From Ruminiclostridium sp. (GTDB lineage: Bacteria > Bacillota > Clostridia > Oscillospirales > Ruminococcaceae), in the NCBI GenBank assembly GCA_017395555.1, contig JAFPUE010000047.1, positions 1 through 39,103 of the forward strand: a stretch of 39,103 nucleotides of DNA, read 5' to 3'. Each line of letters opens with the position of its first letter. Within the stretch, counting starts at the first letter, position 1. The translations under genes and the position numbers were made by a program. The notes beneath the pieces were generated by a model, which was not told the DNA's origin, ran no database searches, and saw only the letters and a program-made list of their open reading frames with translations. Below are positions 16,508 through 23,422 of this stretch, piece after piece.

Positions 16508-17004
16508 CTGTTTTGCCTCAACTCATAAAATATTTGTAACCATTCGGGCTGTTCGGAAATATTCAGCTTTTCTATTGTTCTTTTTCCGACTCGCCTGTCT
16601 AAAACAGCAAACATTCTTACAATGGGATCATCGGAAAAAATACTATTTTGTATGTCGGTGTTCCTGTACTTCTCAAGGGCGTTACAGAACTCATCATCTG
16701 TGTATTCCGTTCTCATGTTCATTGGATATTTTTCCATAGTCTCCAAAAATCCGTCCCAATATTCATTAATTCCAACAGGTGATATATTTTTGGAATAACC
16801 TTGTTCTATGAAATATGAGTTTACTGTTTCAAGAGAAAAGCGTTTTATCTGTTTACCGTCAATACAAACGTCAAATATGCGGCAGTTATCCATACCTACA
16901 TATCTTGTACAACCGTATCGTACTCTGCCGCGTATATTTTCGGATATAATCTCTTCCTCAAGATACTTTCTCATTCCACTCCATGAACCGAGTATTTTTC
17001 CCAT
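16492..17004 (-). CDS. SF0329-like protein of unknown function
   Basis: 170 residues, no signal peptide, no membrane segment. The N-terminus (MGKILGSWSGMRKYLEEEII) followed by RGRVRYGCTRY and CIDGKQIKRF, and the C-terminal VLDRRVGKRTI and FYELR, match what I remember of the SF0329 family, small cytoplasmic proteins without a known activity. Recognition is from pattern memory only. It starts the minus-strand operon with araC and comEA, overlapping araC by 16 bases. Its codon use looks more AT-rich than its neighbours, which could indicate recent arrival. No catalytic residues can be named. Confidence 0.6.
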   Translation of the reverse strand: MGKILGSWSGMRKYLEEEIISENIRGRVRYGCTRYVGMDNCRIFDVCIDGKQIKRFSLETVNSYFIEQGYSKNISPVGINEYWDGFLETMEKYPMNMRTEYTDDEFCNALEKYRNTDIQNSIFSDDPIVRMFAVLDRRVGKRTIEKLNISEQPEWLQIFYELRQNRCMKT

Positions 17005-17079
17005 ATATCTTTGCTCCTATAAACTGCCGGTACTTAAAGTATTTTTTGTTTCTGCTTAAGTTTGAAACAGTATATTTGT

Positions 17080-17108
17080 ATTATATCACATTTTGTCGCC
17101 GCACGCAA
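17080..17108 (-). promoter_or_regulatory. Promoter of the SF0329-araC-comEA operon
   Basis: Minus strand: TTGCGT (17103-17108), 17 bases, TATAAT (17080-17085) preceded by TGTGA. It lies back to back with the GH43 promoter, with the direct-repeat element between the two -35 boxes. Confidence 0.7.
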
Positions 17109-17110
17109 CT

Positions 17111-17149
17111 TTTTTGTCACATTTGTCCTGTTTTTTTGTCGTATTTGTC
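17111..17149. promoter_or_regulatory. 22-bp-period direct repeat, probable AraC operator
   Basis: TTTTTGTCACATTTGTC (17111-17127) and TTTTTGTCGTATTTGTC (17133-17149) are identical at 15 of 17 positions and start 22 bases apart, two turns of the helix. The second copy overlaps the -35 box of the GH43 promoter, the usual place for AraC-type activators. Each copy holds two TTGTC steps nine bases apart. A further TTTTGTC occurs at 17091-17097, in the minus-strand promoter spacer, so autoregulation is possible. Confidence 0.6.
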
Positions 17150-17174
17150 ATTGCGAAAACGATTACTTTATGAT
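17145..17174 (+). promoter_or_regulatory. Promoter of GH43-GH5
   Basis: TTGTCA (17145-17150), 18-base spacer, TATGAT (17169-17174), a moderately weak promoter consistent with activator dependence. Confidence 0.6.
17154..17167 (+). promoter_or_regulatory. cre-like CcpA/LacI-type site in the GH43 promoter
   Basis: CGAAAACGATTACT fits the catabolite-responsive element pattern TGNAANCGNWNNCW at all but the first base and lies between -35 and -10, where binding would block RNA polymerase. CcpA is not encoded here; this is a pattern match. Confidence 0.45.
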
Positions 17175-17210
17175 AAAATAAAGAAAAAACGATATTGGAG
17201 GAAAAAGCAG

Positions 17211-18518
17211 ATGTCAAACCCGTATCTTCCGTCATGGGAATATATACCCGACGGCGAGCCGCGTGTTTTCGGTGACCGTATCTATGTTTACGGCTCGCAT
17301 GACCGTCCCGCATCCGATATGTTCTGCGATTATAAGCTGAAGGTGTGGTCCGCACCGCTGAGTGACCCGAATAATTGGATCTGCCACGGAACGGCATTCG
17401 CCACCCGTGCGTTCAGAGATCACCCGTCCGATACCGACTGGACGGACAAAGAGCTGTACGCGCCCGATGTTGTGGAGAAGGACGGGAAATACTACCTCTA
17501 TGCGTACATCGTCGGTGCAAAGGGCTGTGTTGCGGTAAGTGACCGCCCCGAGGGACCGTTCAGGCTCCTGTCGCAGTATAAATACAACATAGAGAACCAC
17601 TATGACAACGGTACATTCATAGACCCGGGCGTGCTCGTTGACGACGACGGCAGAGTGTATGTTTACTGCGGATTTCAGGGCTCATATATGGCGGAGATCG
17701 ATCCGTCCGATATGTACACGATCATAGACGGTACATACAAGGAAGGAATTATCCCGGTTGATGAACCGCACCGCTTCTTTGAAGCCTGCTCACCGAGAAA
17801 GATAAACGGCAGATATTATATGATATACTCGCCGCAGAAGGGCAGCTGTCTCGATTATGCGATAAGTGACAGCCCCACGGGTCCGTTCAAATACAAGGGA
17901 ACGATCATAGACAATTCCGTGGATTATCCCGGCGGCAACGATCACGGCTCCGTAATGTGCATAAACGGACAGTGGTACATATTCTACCACAGAATGACGA
18001 ACAATACGATAATGTCACGGCGTGGCTGTGTTGAGCGCATAGAGATACTTCCTGACGGAACGATACCGCAGGTTGAAATGACCTCGCTTGGATTTGAGGA
18101 AAGTCTGAACCCGTTTGCGGTGACAAAAGCGGACACTGCGTGCGTGCTCAAAGGCGGCTGCTTTATAACGGAGCTGAATATCTTTGACCGTGTTATAACC
18201 GGAATAACCGACGGCGCTGTAATTGGTTGGAAGTATTTCGACTTCGGCGGCAGCGAAGACCCGTATTCGTTAAAGATGAAGCTGCGCGGAACAGGCTGCC
18301 GCGGCAAGATACTCGTATATCTCGACTCTGACGGTTCGGAGCCGATCGGAGAGGCGGAGTTTGGCACGGAAGGCGGTATAGTATCTGCTGCGCTGCCAGC
18401 GATAAAAGGAAGACACGCCGTTTATCTTAAAGCCGAAAGCGCGTATAAAAGCTGGGCGAAGGATATGTTCAACGGACGTACTCTGTTTGAGCTTGAGGAA
18501 TTTGTATTTGTAAGATGA
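17211..18518 (+). CDS. GH43-family glycoside hydrolase, intracellular
   Basis: 435 residues from ATG 17211, with GGAGG at 17197-17201; no signal peptide, so the enzyme acts in the cytoplasm on imported oligosaccharides. The five-bladed propeller of GH43 shows its three acidic positions: Asp in the opening IPDGEPRVF/DRIYVYGSHD region, Asp in APDVVEKDGKYYLY, and the acid Glu in HRFFEACSPRKINGRYYMIYS. The segments GTFIDPGVLVDDDGRVYVYCG and DHGSVMCINGQWYIFYHR are also typical. About 130 C-terminal residues form a beta-sandwich resembling CBM6-type modules. GH43 members are beta-xylosidases or alpha-L-arabinofuranosidases; which applies here cannot be settled by eye. It is followed after 22 bases by a GH5 gene, and regulated from the divergent araC region. 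Confidence 0.88.
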   Translation: MSNPYLPSWEYIPDGEPRVFGDRIYVYGSHDRPASDMFCDYKLKVWSAPLSDPNNWICHGTAFATRAFRDHPSDTDWTDKELYAPDVVEKDGKYYLYAYIVGAKGCVAVSDRPEGPFRLLSQYKYNIENHYDNGTFIDPGVLVDDDGRVYVYCGFQGSYMAEIDPSDMYTIIDGTYKEGIIPVDEPHRFFEACSPRKINGRYYMIYSPQKGSCLDYAISDSPTGPFKYKGTIIDNSVDYPGGNDHGSVMCINGQWYIFYHRMTNNTIMSRRGCVERIEILPDGTIPQVEMTSLGFEESLNPFAVTKADTACVLKGGCFITELNIFDRVITGITDGAVIGWKYFDFGGSEDPYSLKMKLRGTGCRGKILVYLDSDGSEPIGEAEFGTEGGIVSAALPAIKGRHAVYLKAESAYKSWAKDMFNGRTLFELEEFVFVR

Positions 18519-18540
18519 ACTGAAAGGAGACCAGAACAAA

Positions 18541-19824
18541 ATGACTGTAAGAAAAATAGCTTCCGCACTTCTTATCGCGGCAACATATATGATATCCTCG
18601 TGCGGGGGAAGCGGCAATGCGCCTGCAGTGACGGAACAGACCGGAGCTGCGGAGGAAACAGGCACGGTAACTATTGGAGAAATGCGTGATATGACAACAC
18701 AGCAGATAGTCAAGGATATGGGCATGGGAATAAATCTCGGCAACACATTCGAGGCTACCGGCGGTGCGGGAAGCACCGTTCAGTCGTTTGAGACGATGTG
18801 GGGCAGCCCCGTGGTAACACAGCCGCTCATTCAGGGCTACGCGGACGCGGGCTTCGGTGTTATGCGTCTTCCGGTTGCGTGGTCAAACCTTATGTCGGAG
18901 GATTACACCATAAGCCCGGAGCTGCTTGCGAGAGTTGACGAGGTGACCGGCTGGGCAGTTGACAGCGGGCTGTACGTTATTATGAACATTCACTGGGACG
19001 GCGGCTGGTGGGAGAATTTCCCGACAGAAAAAGAAGAGTGCATGAAGAAGTACACCCGTATATGGGAGCAGGTGTCCGAATATTACAACAAATACGGCGA
19101 TAAGCTGATGTTCGAATCGCTCAACGAGGAAGGCGGCTGGGACAGTATATGGAACAGGTACAGCGGCACTGCGGGCGAGGAAAAGGAGCAGTCCTATGCT
19201 CTTCTCAATGAGATAAACCAGAAGTTTGTGGATACTGTCCGTGCGAGCGGCGGAAACAACGAAAAGCGTCACCTGCTCATAGCAGGCTACGGAACGGATA
19301 TTGACCTGACCTGCGACGAGCTGTTCAAAATGCCCGATGACCCGGCGGGAAGATGTGCGGTATCGGTGCATTACTACACTCCCTCAACGCTCTGCATACT
19401 TGAAAAGGACGCGAGCTGGGGTAAAGCAAGAAAGGTATGGGGCAACGAAAAGGATGTCAAGGAAATGGAAGGCTATATGGATAAGCTCAAGACCCATTTC
19501 GTTGACAACGGCGTTCCCGTAATTGTCGGCGAGTACGGCTGTGTTGCGGTAAAGAACAAGGAAGCCGATGTTGTAAGAAGGTTTAATATCTGCGCCGCAC
19601 AGCTTATGTACGAACGCGATATCTGCCCCGTGCTGTGGGATATCAAGGGTCTGTTCTATGACAGATATTTCTTCAAGATGAAGGACGAGGATTTTATGAA
19701 CGGGCTCAGACGAATCGAGGCAGGCGAGGACGTTATGCAGGAGGAGCTTGACGCATACGAGAAGCAGCGTGAAGCTGCAAGAGCCGAGAAAGCGGAAAAG
19801 GAGTCAGACGATACAGCCGCGTGA
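18541..19824 (+). CDS. GH5-family endoglucanase-like lipoprotein
   Basis: 427 residues. The lipobox ISSC (Cys21) makes it a cell-surface lipoprotein. After a linker of about 25 residues rich in Thr, Ala, Glu and Gly comes a GH5 TIM barrel: INLGNTFEATGG, MRLPVAW, NIHWDGGWWEN, FESLNEE (acid/base Glu196), SVHYYTP, and VIVGEYG (nucleophile Glu331). The acid/base motif reads NEE rather than the common NEP. The C-terminus is a charged helix of about 40 residues (Glu/Ala/Lys). GGAG precedes the ATG by 11 bases. It is co-transcribed with GH43. GH5 members cleave beta-1,4 linkages in cellulose, xyloglucan or mannan. This copy shares the EMRDM(T/I)-Q-IV lead-in with the second GH5 of the window, so the two are probably old paralogues. 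Confidence 0.9.
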   Translation: MTVRKIASALLIAATYMISSCGGSGNAPAVTEQTGAAEETGTVTIGEMRDMTTQQIVKDMGMGINLGNTFEATGGAGSTVQSFETMWGSPVVTQPLIQGYADAGFGVMRLPVAWSNLMSEDYTISPELLARVDEVTGWAVDSGLYVIMNIHWDGGWWENFPTEKEECMKKYTRIWEQVSEYYNKYGDKLMFESLNEEGGWDSIWNRYSGTAGEEKEQSYALLNEINQKFVDTVRASGGNNEKRHLLIAGYGTDIDLTCDELFKMPDDPAGRCAVSVHYYTPSTLCILEKDASWGKARKVWGNEKDVKEMEGYMDKLKTHFVDNGVPVIVGEYGCVAVKNKEADVVRRFNICAAQLMYERDICPVLWDIKGLFYDRYFFKMKDEDFMNGLRRIEAGEDVMQEELDAYEKQREAARAEKAEKESDDTAA

Positions 19825-19839
19825 TATATGTGTATATAG

Positions 19840-19874
19840 ATCCGTTCCCGGAGCATTTCCGGGAGCGGATTTTT
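19840..19874 (+). terminator. Intrinsic terminator after GH5
   Basis: A 12-bp stem (19840-19851 with 19859-19870, one G-T pair), seven-base loop and a TTTTT tract. Confidence 0.9.
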
Positions 19875-19886
19875 GCTTCTGCGGTA

Positions 19887-19915
19887 TTGTAATTTGTGCC
19901 GATATGTGCTATAAT
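19887..19915 (+). promoter_or_regulatory. Promoter of the DUF1538-PII operon
   Basis: TTGTAA (19887-19892), 17 bases, TATAAT (19910-19915) with an extended TGC just before the -10 box. The transcript leader is about 50 bases. Confidence 0.75.
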
Positions 19916-19974
19916 ATATATTCGGAATATTATTATCATTTATAATTATATCATATACATAATAAGGGGAAACA

Positions 19975-21507
19975 ATGATAAAAGCTCTTCTGATAAAGAT
20001 ATGGGAAGCGATAGTATCGGTCATACCGATCACGCTGATAGTTGTCGCAATTACATTCACGCCGCTTGTCGAGCTGACGCTCAAGGAGACGGTGATATTC
20101 TGTGTTTCTGCACTTTTTCTGATACTCGGTATCGCGCTTTTCAACCTCGGAGCTGACCGTGCAATGACCCCGATGGGAGAATATGTGGGCGAGGGTCTGA
20201 CAAAATCGAAAAAGATCGGTGTTCTGTTTGCGGTCTGCTTTATTATGGGATTGCTGATAACCGTTGCGGAGCCTGATCTTTCCGTACTTGCGGATCAGGT
20301 CAAAGCGCTTATCGAGCCCACGCTGCTCATAGGAGCGGTATGTGTGGGTGTTGGTGCATTCCTTCTTGAAGCAGTGATCAAGATGGTATACCGAAAAGAG
20401 TTGGCACCGATGCTGTTGTATTTTTATCTTATGCTTTTTGCGGTAGCAGCACTTCTGCTTGAAAACGGCAAGGGCAGCTTTATGCCGCTCGCTTTCGATT
20501 CCGGCGGTGTTACGACGGGGCCTATAACCGTTCCGTTCATAATGGCGCTGGGTGTCGGAATATCTATGACGATAGGCGGAAGGAACGCCGGAGAGAACAG
20601 CTTCGGTCTGATAGCGATGTGTTCCGTGGGTCCGATAATCGCCGTGCTTGCGCTTATGCTCGCGTCAAAAGGTGAGCTTACCTACGTTCTTCCGGATTAC
20701 TCCATAGATGCCAATCTCGGATACGGCTTCTGGGAAACGATAATAGATACCGTTGAAGATGTCGGCAGATCGCTGTTGCTTATACTGATCTCATTCGGGG
20801 TTTTGCAGTTTACCATTCTCAAACTCCCGAAAAGAAAGCTGTTACAGATATTTGTGGGTATTAGCTACACGTTCGTCGGTCTGGTGATATTCCTCACCTC
20901 CGTTGCGGTGGGCTTTATGCCGATAGGCTTCAAGATAGGGCATGAGCTTGCTTCCGGCGGACATATACCGCTTGTGATATTTGCGTTTGTTATCGGTATG
21001 GTAACGGTACTTGCGGAGCCCGCCGTACACGTTCTTAACCGTCAGGTTGAGGATATAACCGGCGGTACAGTAACGCGAAAGGAAATGACGATAGCGCTTT
21101 CGATCGGTGTCGGCGTATCTATCGGGCTTTCGATGGTACGTATAATCTTCGGATTCTCGCTGCTGTATTACCTTATACCGGGATATCTGATTTCTCTCGG
21201 ACTGTCATTCTTTGTGCCGAAGCTGTACACGGCTATCGCGTTCGACTCAGGCGGAGTTGCCAGCGGACCGCTTACATCGAGCTTTATTCTCCCGCTTGCG
21301 ATCGGAGCCTGTGAAGCGGTTCGCGGCACGGATGATATTATGTATTCCGCTTTCGGTATCGTCGCAATGGTAGCTATGACTCCGCTTATAACGATACAGT
21401 CGCTCGGATTCAAGGCTGTGCTTGCCGAGAGAATGAGAAAACGTATCGCAATGGCAAGGATACTTTCCGCGGACGACGCGCATATCATATATTTTGACAA
21501 GAGGTGA
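19975..21507 (+). CDS. DUF1538 integral membrane protein
   Basis: 510 residues with about twelve hydrophobic segments, built as an internal duplication. Each half ends in the same motif, AFDSGGVTTGPITVPFI and AFDSGGVASGPLTSSFI, preceded by a conserved AEP (TVAEPDLSVLADQV and VLAEPAVHVLNRQV). This is the DUF1538 family, thought to be a transporter or channel though the substrate is unknown. The inverted or tandem duplicated layout with Gly-rich re-entrant-like motifs supports transport. AGGGGA lies upstream of the ATG at 19975. Two PII-like genes follow with almost no gap, as in other DUF1538 loci I remember, so the transporter is probably gated by a PII-type sensor of nitrogen, energy or inorganic carbon. 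Confidence 0.9.
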   Translation: MIKALLIKIWEAIVSVIPITLIVVAITFTPLVELTLKETVIFCVSALFLILGIALFNLGADRAMTPMGEYVGEGLTKSKKIGVLFAVCFIMGLLITVAEPDLSVLADQVKALIEPTLLIGAVCVGVGAFLLEAVIKMVYRKELAPMLLYFYLMLFAVAALLLENGKGSFMPLAFDSGGVTTGPITVPFIMALGVGISMTIGGRNAGENSFGLIAMCSVGPIIAVLALMLASKGELTYVLPDYSIDANLGYGFWETIIDTVEDVGRSLLLILISFGVLQFTILKLPKRKLLQIFVGISYTFVGLVIFLTSVAVGFMPIGFKIGHELASGGHIPLVIFAFVIGMVTVLAEPAVHVLNRQVEDITGGTVTRKEMTIALSIGVGVSIGLSMVRIIFGFSLLYYLIPGYLISLGLSFFVPKLYTAIAFDSGGVASGPLTSSFILPLAIGACEAVRGTDDIMYSAFGIVAMVAMTPLITIQSLGFKAVLAERMRKRIAMARILSADDAHIIYFDKR

Positions 21508-21512
21508 GAACG

Positions 21513-21953
21513 ATGCCGTTCGGGTTGAAAAGTAAGAAAAACAAAACGGGAAATGCTCCCGGAAAACAGGTGCAGCTGCCCGGAAAGACCGGTTCGGAGG
21601 CACCGCTGGCGCTTGAACTGCTGATAACGATAGTTGAGAAAAGCAAGGCGGAGTTTTACATGGATATCATACAGTCGTATGAGGTCAATTTCCAGTTCGC
21701 AGCACCTGCGCAGGGTACAGCAAAAGCTGAGCTGCTCGATTATCTCGGTCTGACCGATACCGACAAGGCAGTTATTTTCAGCGTTGTCAGGGCAGACAAG
21801 CTCGATGAGCTTACATACACACTTGAAACGAAATTCCGCACTGTGCGCAACGGAAAGGGAGTTGCAGTCACCGTTCCGTTCACGAGCATGATAGGAACAT
21901 CGGTGTACGCGTTTCTGTGCAACGCGGTAAGCTCTGTGAAGGGAGAGAAGTGA
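21513..21953 (+). CDS. PII-like regulatory protein (long N-terminus)
   Basis: 146 residues from ATG 21513 (GAGGTGAGA five bases upstream), five bases after the DUF1538 stop. After a basic, Lys/Gly/Pro-rich tail of about 25 residues that may touch the membrane protein or lipid, the fold follows PII: a beta strand with LALELLITIVEKSKAEFYMDIIQ, helix, central GTAKAELLDYLGLTDTDKAVIFSVV, and a final VAVTVPFTSMIG that occupies the position of the PII C-loop (in canonical GlnB this reads GRIFVIPV). The T-loop is short and lacks the uridylylated Tyr. I therefore call it a diverged PII-like protein, partner of the next gene. Confidence 0.65.
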   Translation: MPFGLKSKKNKTGNAPGKQVQLPGKTGSEAPLALELLITIVEKSKAEFYMDIIQSYEVNFQFAAPAQGTAKAELLDYLGLTDTDKAVIFSVVRADKLDELTYTLETKFRTVRNGKGVAVTVPFTSMIGTSVYAFLCNAVSSVKGEK

Positions 21954-21954
21954 A

Positions 21955-22269
21955 ATGAACGAGAACAGCGGATATGAAATGATATTCTGCATTATAAATT
22001 CCGGATTTTCGGAGACGGTCATGGATGCCGCGCGTGAAGCGGGCGCAAGAGGCGGTACGGTTATACGCGCGCGAGGCACTGCAAGCAAGGAAGCCGAGGA
22101 GACATTCGGTATCACCATACACCCGGATAAGGAAGTGCTGATGATACTTGTGCCGAAGGATATAAAAGACGCGGTGCTCGAAGCTGTGTACAAATCGGCG
22201 GGAATGAGTACGGCAGGGCAGGGAATTGCTTTCTCTATGGCGGTGAACAGGACTGTCGGTCTGCAATAA
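21955..22269 (+). CDS. P-II family regulator-like protein
   Basis: 104 residues, starting one base after the preceding stop. It follows the PII superfamily order: strand EMIFCIINSGFSETVMDAAREAGARGGTVIRARGT, a region matching the T-loop edge, then FGITIHPDKEVLMILVPKDIKDAVLEAVYKSAG, and TAGQGIAFSMAVNRTVGL at the C-terminus, equivalent to the GxGxIFVxPV element that closes the nucleotide pocket. No modifiable tyrosine is apparent in the T-loop. Together with the preceding gene it makes a heteromeric or duplicated PII pair downstream of DUF1538. Likely an allosteric sensor binding a nucleotide or small metabolite. Confidence 0.75.
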   Translation: MNENSGYEMIFCIINSGFSETVMDAAREAGARGGTVIRARGTASKEAEETFGITIHPDKEVLMILVPKDIKDAVLEAVYKSAGMSTAGQGIAFSMAVNRTVGLQ

Positions 22270-22298
22270 TGCACAAAAAGCGGCTTGCGGATTTGTAT

Positions 22299-22316
22299 AT
22301 TCATACGAATATGAAT
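22299..22316. promoter_or_regulatory. Palindrome upstream of the lipoprotein/radical-SAM pair
   Basis: ATTCATA-CGAA-TATGAAT, perfect 7-bp arms with a 4-base centre, lies 30 bases after the PII stop. The following 100 bases are AT-rich and hold a weak promoter (TTGGTG at 22340-22345, 17 bases, TATATA at 22363-22368). Could be an operator or a weak hairpin; no T run follows. Confidence 0.4.
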
Positions 22317-22417
22317 TATTTTGCATTATTTTGTCACTTTTGGTGCTCAAAAACCGTTTTAATATATAGAGGGCAATAATTGCACTGTCAGACCGAACCG
22401 AAAGGCAGGTAATCAAT

Positions 22418-23422
22418 ATGAAGATAACACCGGTAAAAAACTATAAAAAGCCAATGTATGCTATAAAGCTCGCGGCACTTGTCACTGCAGCCGCGTCATT
22501 ATCCGGCTGTGCGGAAAGAATACTCCAGCCCAGCGGAATGATGGAAACACGGGAGCCGGAGGGTGCCGGTGCGCAGGTAACTACAACCTCCGCAGAGACA
22601 ACAACCGTGCTCTCGTCTGCCGATACAACAAAAACAACGACGACGTCTGCAACAACCGAGGTAACGACTACCGTTGAGGATATAACCTGTGTGGAAATAG
22701 GTGGTGATGTTGCCGTTGAGACCGAGGAGACCAGAAAGAACGTAGGGCTCGGTCTGTTTACGGCTGCCGCTGTGACCACGACAGTCGCTGCGACTGTGTC
22801 CGAAACCCCGCCTGAGACGGAGATAACCGAGCTTGCCGGGGATGTTCCCGAACCGCTGGAGCTTGAAGGCGAGCCTGTAATTGACGAGGAAGATCTTAAC
22901 CCCGTAGGTATCGTTCCGGCATATATCGACGATGATATAATAGAGCTCGAAGGCGATGTTGAGGCTCCGACTGTGGATTTTGAAGAAGAGATCCCAAATG
23001 ATTATATTCTTGCGGACAGTTATGAGGATAAGCTGAAAAAAGCGTTCGAGCAGATCGACGGCATTTTTGAAAGAATAGACGGAGACTATCCGTTCAACAC
23101 GGATCATCTGATGACATACGGCGATAATTTTATATACGCGAGGTATATGTATGCTCCGTATGAAAAGGAGAAGCCCCCTCTGTACATAACCTTCGTAAGT
23201 GCCGGAACACCCGAGTATGATTCGATCAATAACAACGAAAGTACGCGGATAACGGACTATGCGTTTATGCGGGAAATGAATATCGGGGAAGATAAGGTTA
23301 ATGTTGTGATACTCGTTGAAAATTCCTTTGACTATGTCGATAATTACGCGCAAGGAAAAGAAATTCCCGATATCTGCGCGGATCTTGTCAATGCTCTGGA
23401 AGCGAAAGGTATAATACAATGA
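22418..23422 (+). CDS. Lipoprotein with repeated E-(I/L)-x-G-(D/E) motifs
   Basis: 334 residues, unrecognised family. The signal sequence ends in LSGC (Cys31), so it is predicted to be an external lipoprotein. A Thr/Ser-rich linker (about 52-88) follows, like those of Ruminococcus surface proteins. Then comes an acidic region with four spaced motifs: EIGGDV (93-98), ELAGDV (138-143), ELEGEP (148-153) and ELEGDV (176-181). The last 135 residues look like a compact domain (YEDKLKKAFEQIDGIFERID... and YITFVSAG). The stop overlaps the start of a radical SAM/SPASM gene in ATGA, so the two products are made together. The repeated acidic motifs might be the modified positions, but no RiPP leader or known substrate class can be recognised. 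Could also be a plain surface protein. Confidence 0.65.
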   Translation: MKITPVKNYKKPMYAIKLAALVTAAASLSGCAERILQPSGMMETREPEGAGAQVTTTSAETTTVLSSADTTKTTTTSATTEVTTTVEDITCVEIGGDVAVETEETRKNVGLGLFTAAAVTTTVAATVSETPPETEITELAGDVPEPLELEGEPVIDEEDLNPVGIVPAYIDDDIIELEGDVEAPTVDFEEEIPNDYILADSYEDKLKKAFEQIDGIFERIDGDYPFNTDHLMTYGDNFIYARYMYAPYEKEKPPLYITFVSAGTPEYDSINNNESTRITDYAFMREMNIGEDKVNVVILVENSFDYVDNYAQGKEIPDICADLVNALEAKGIIQ

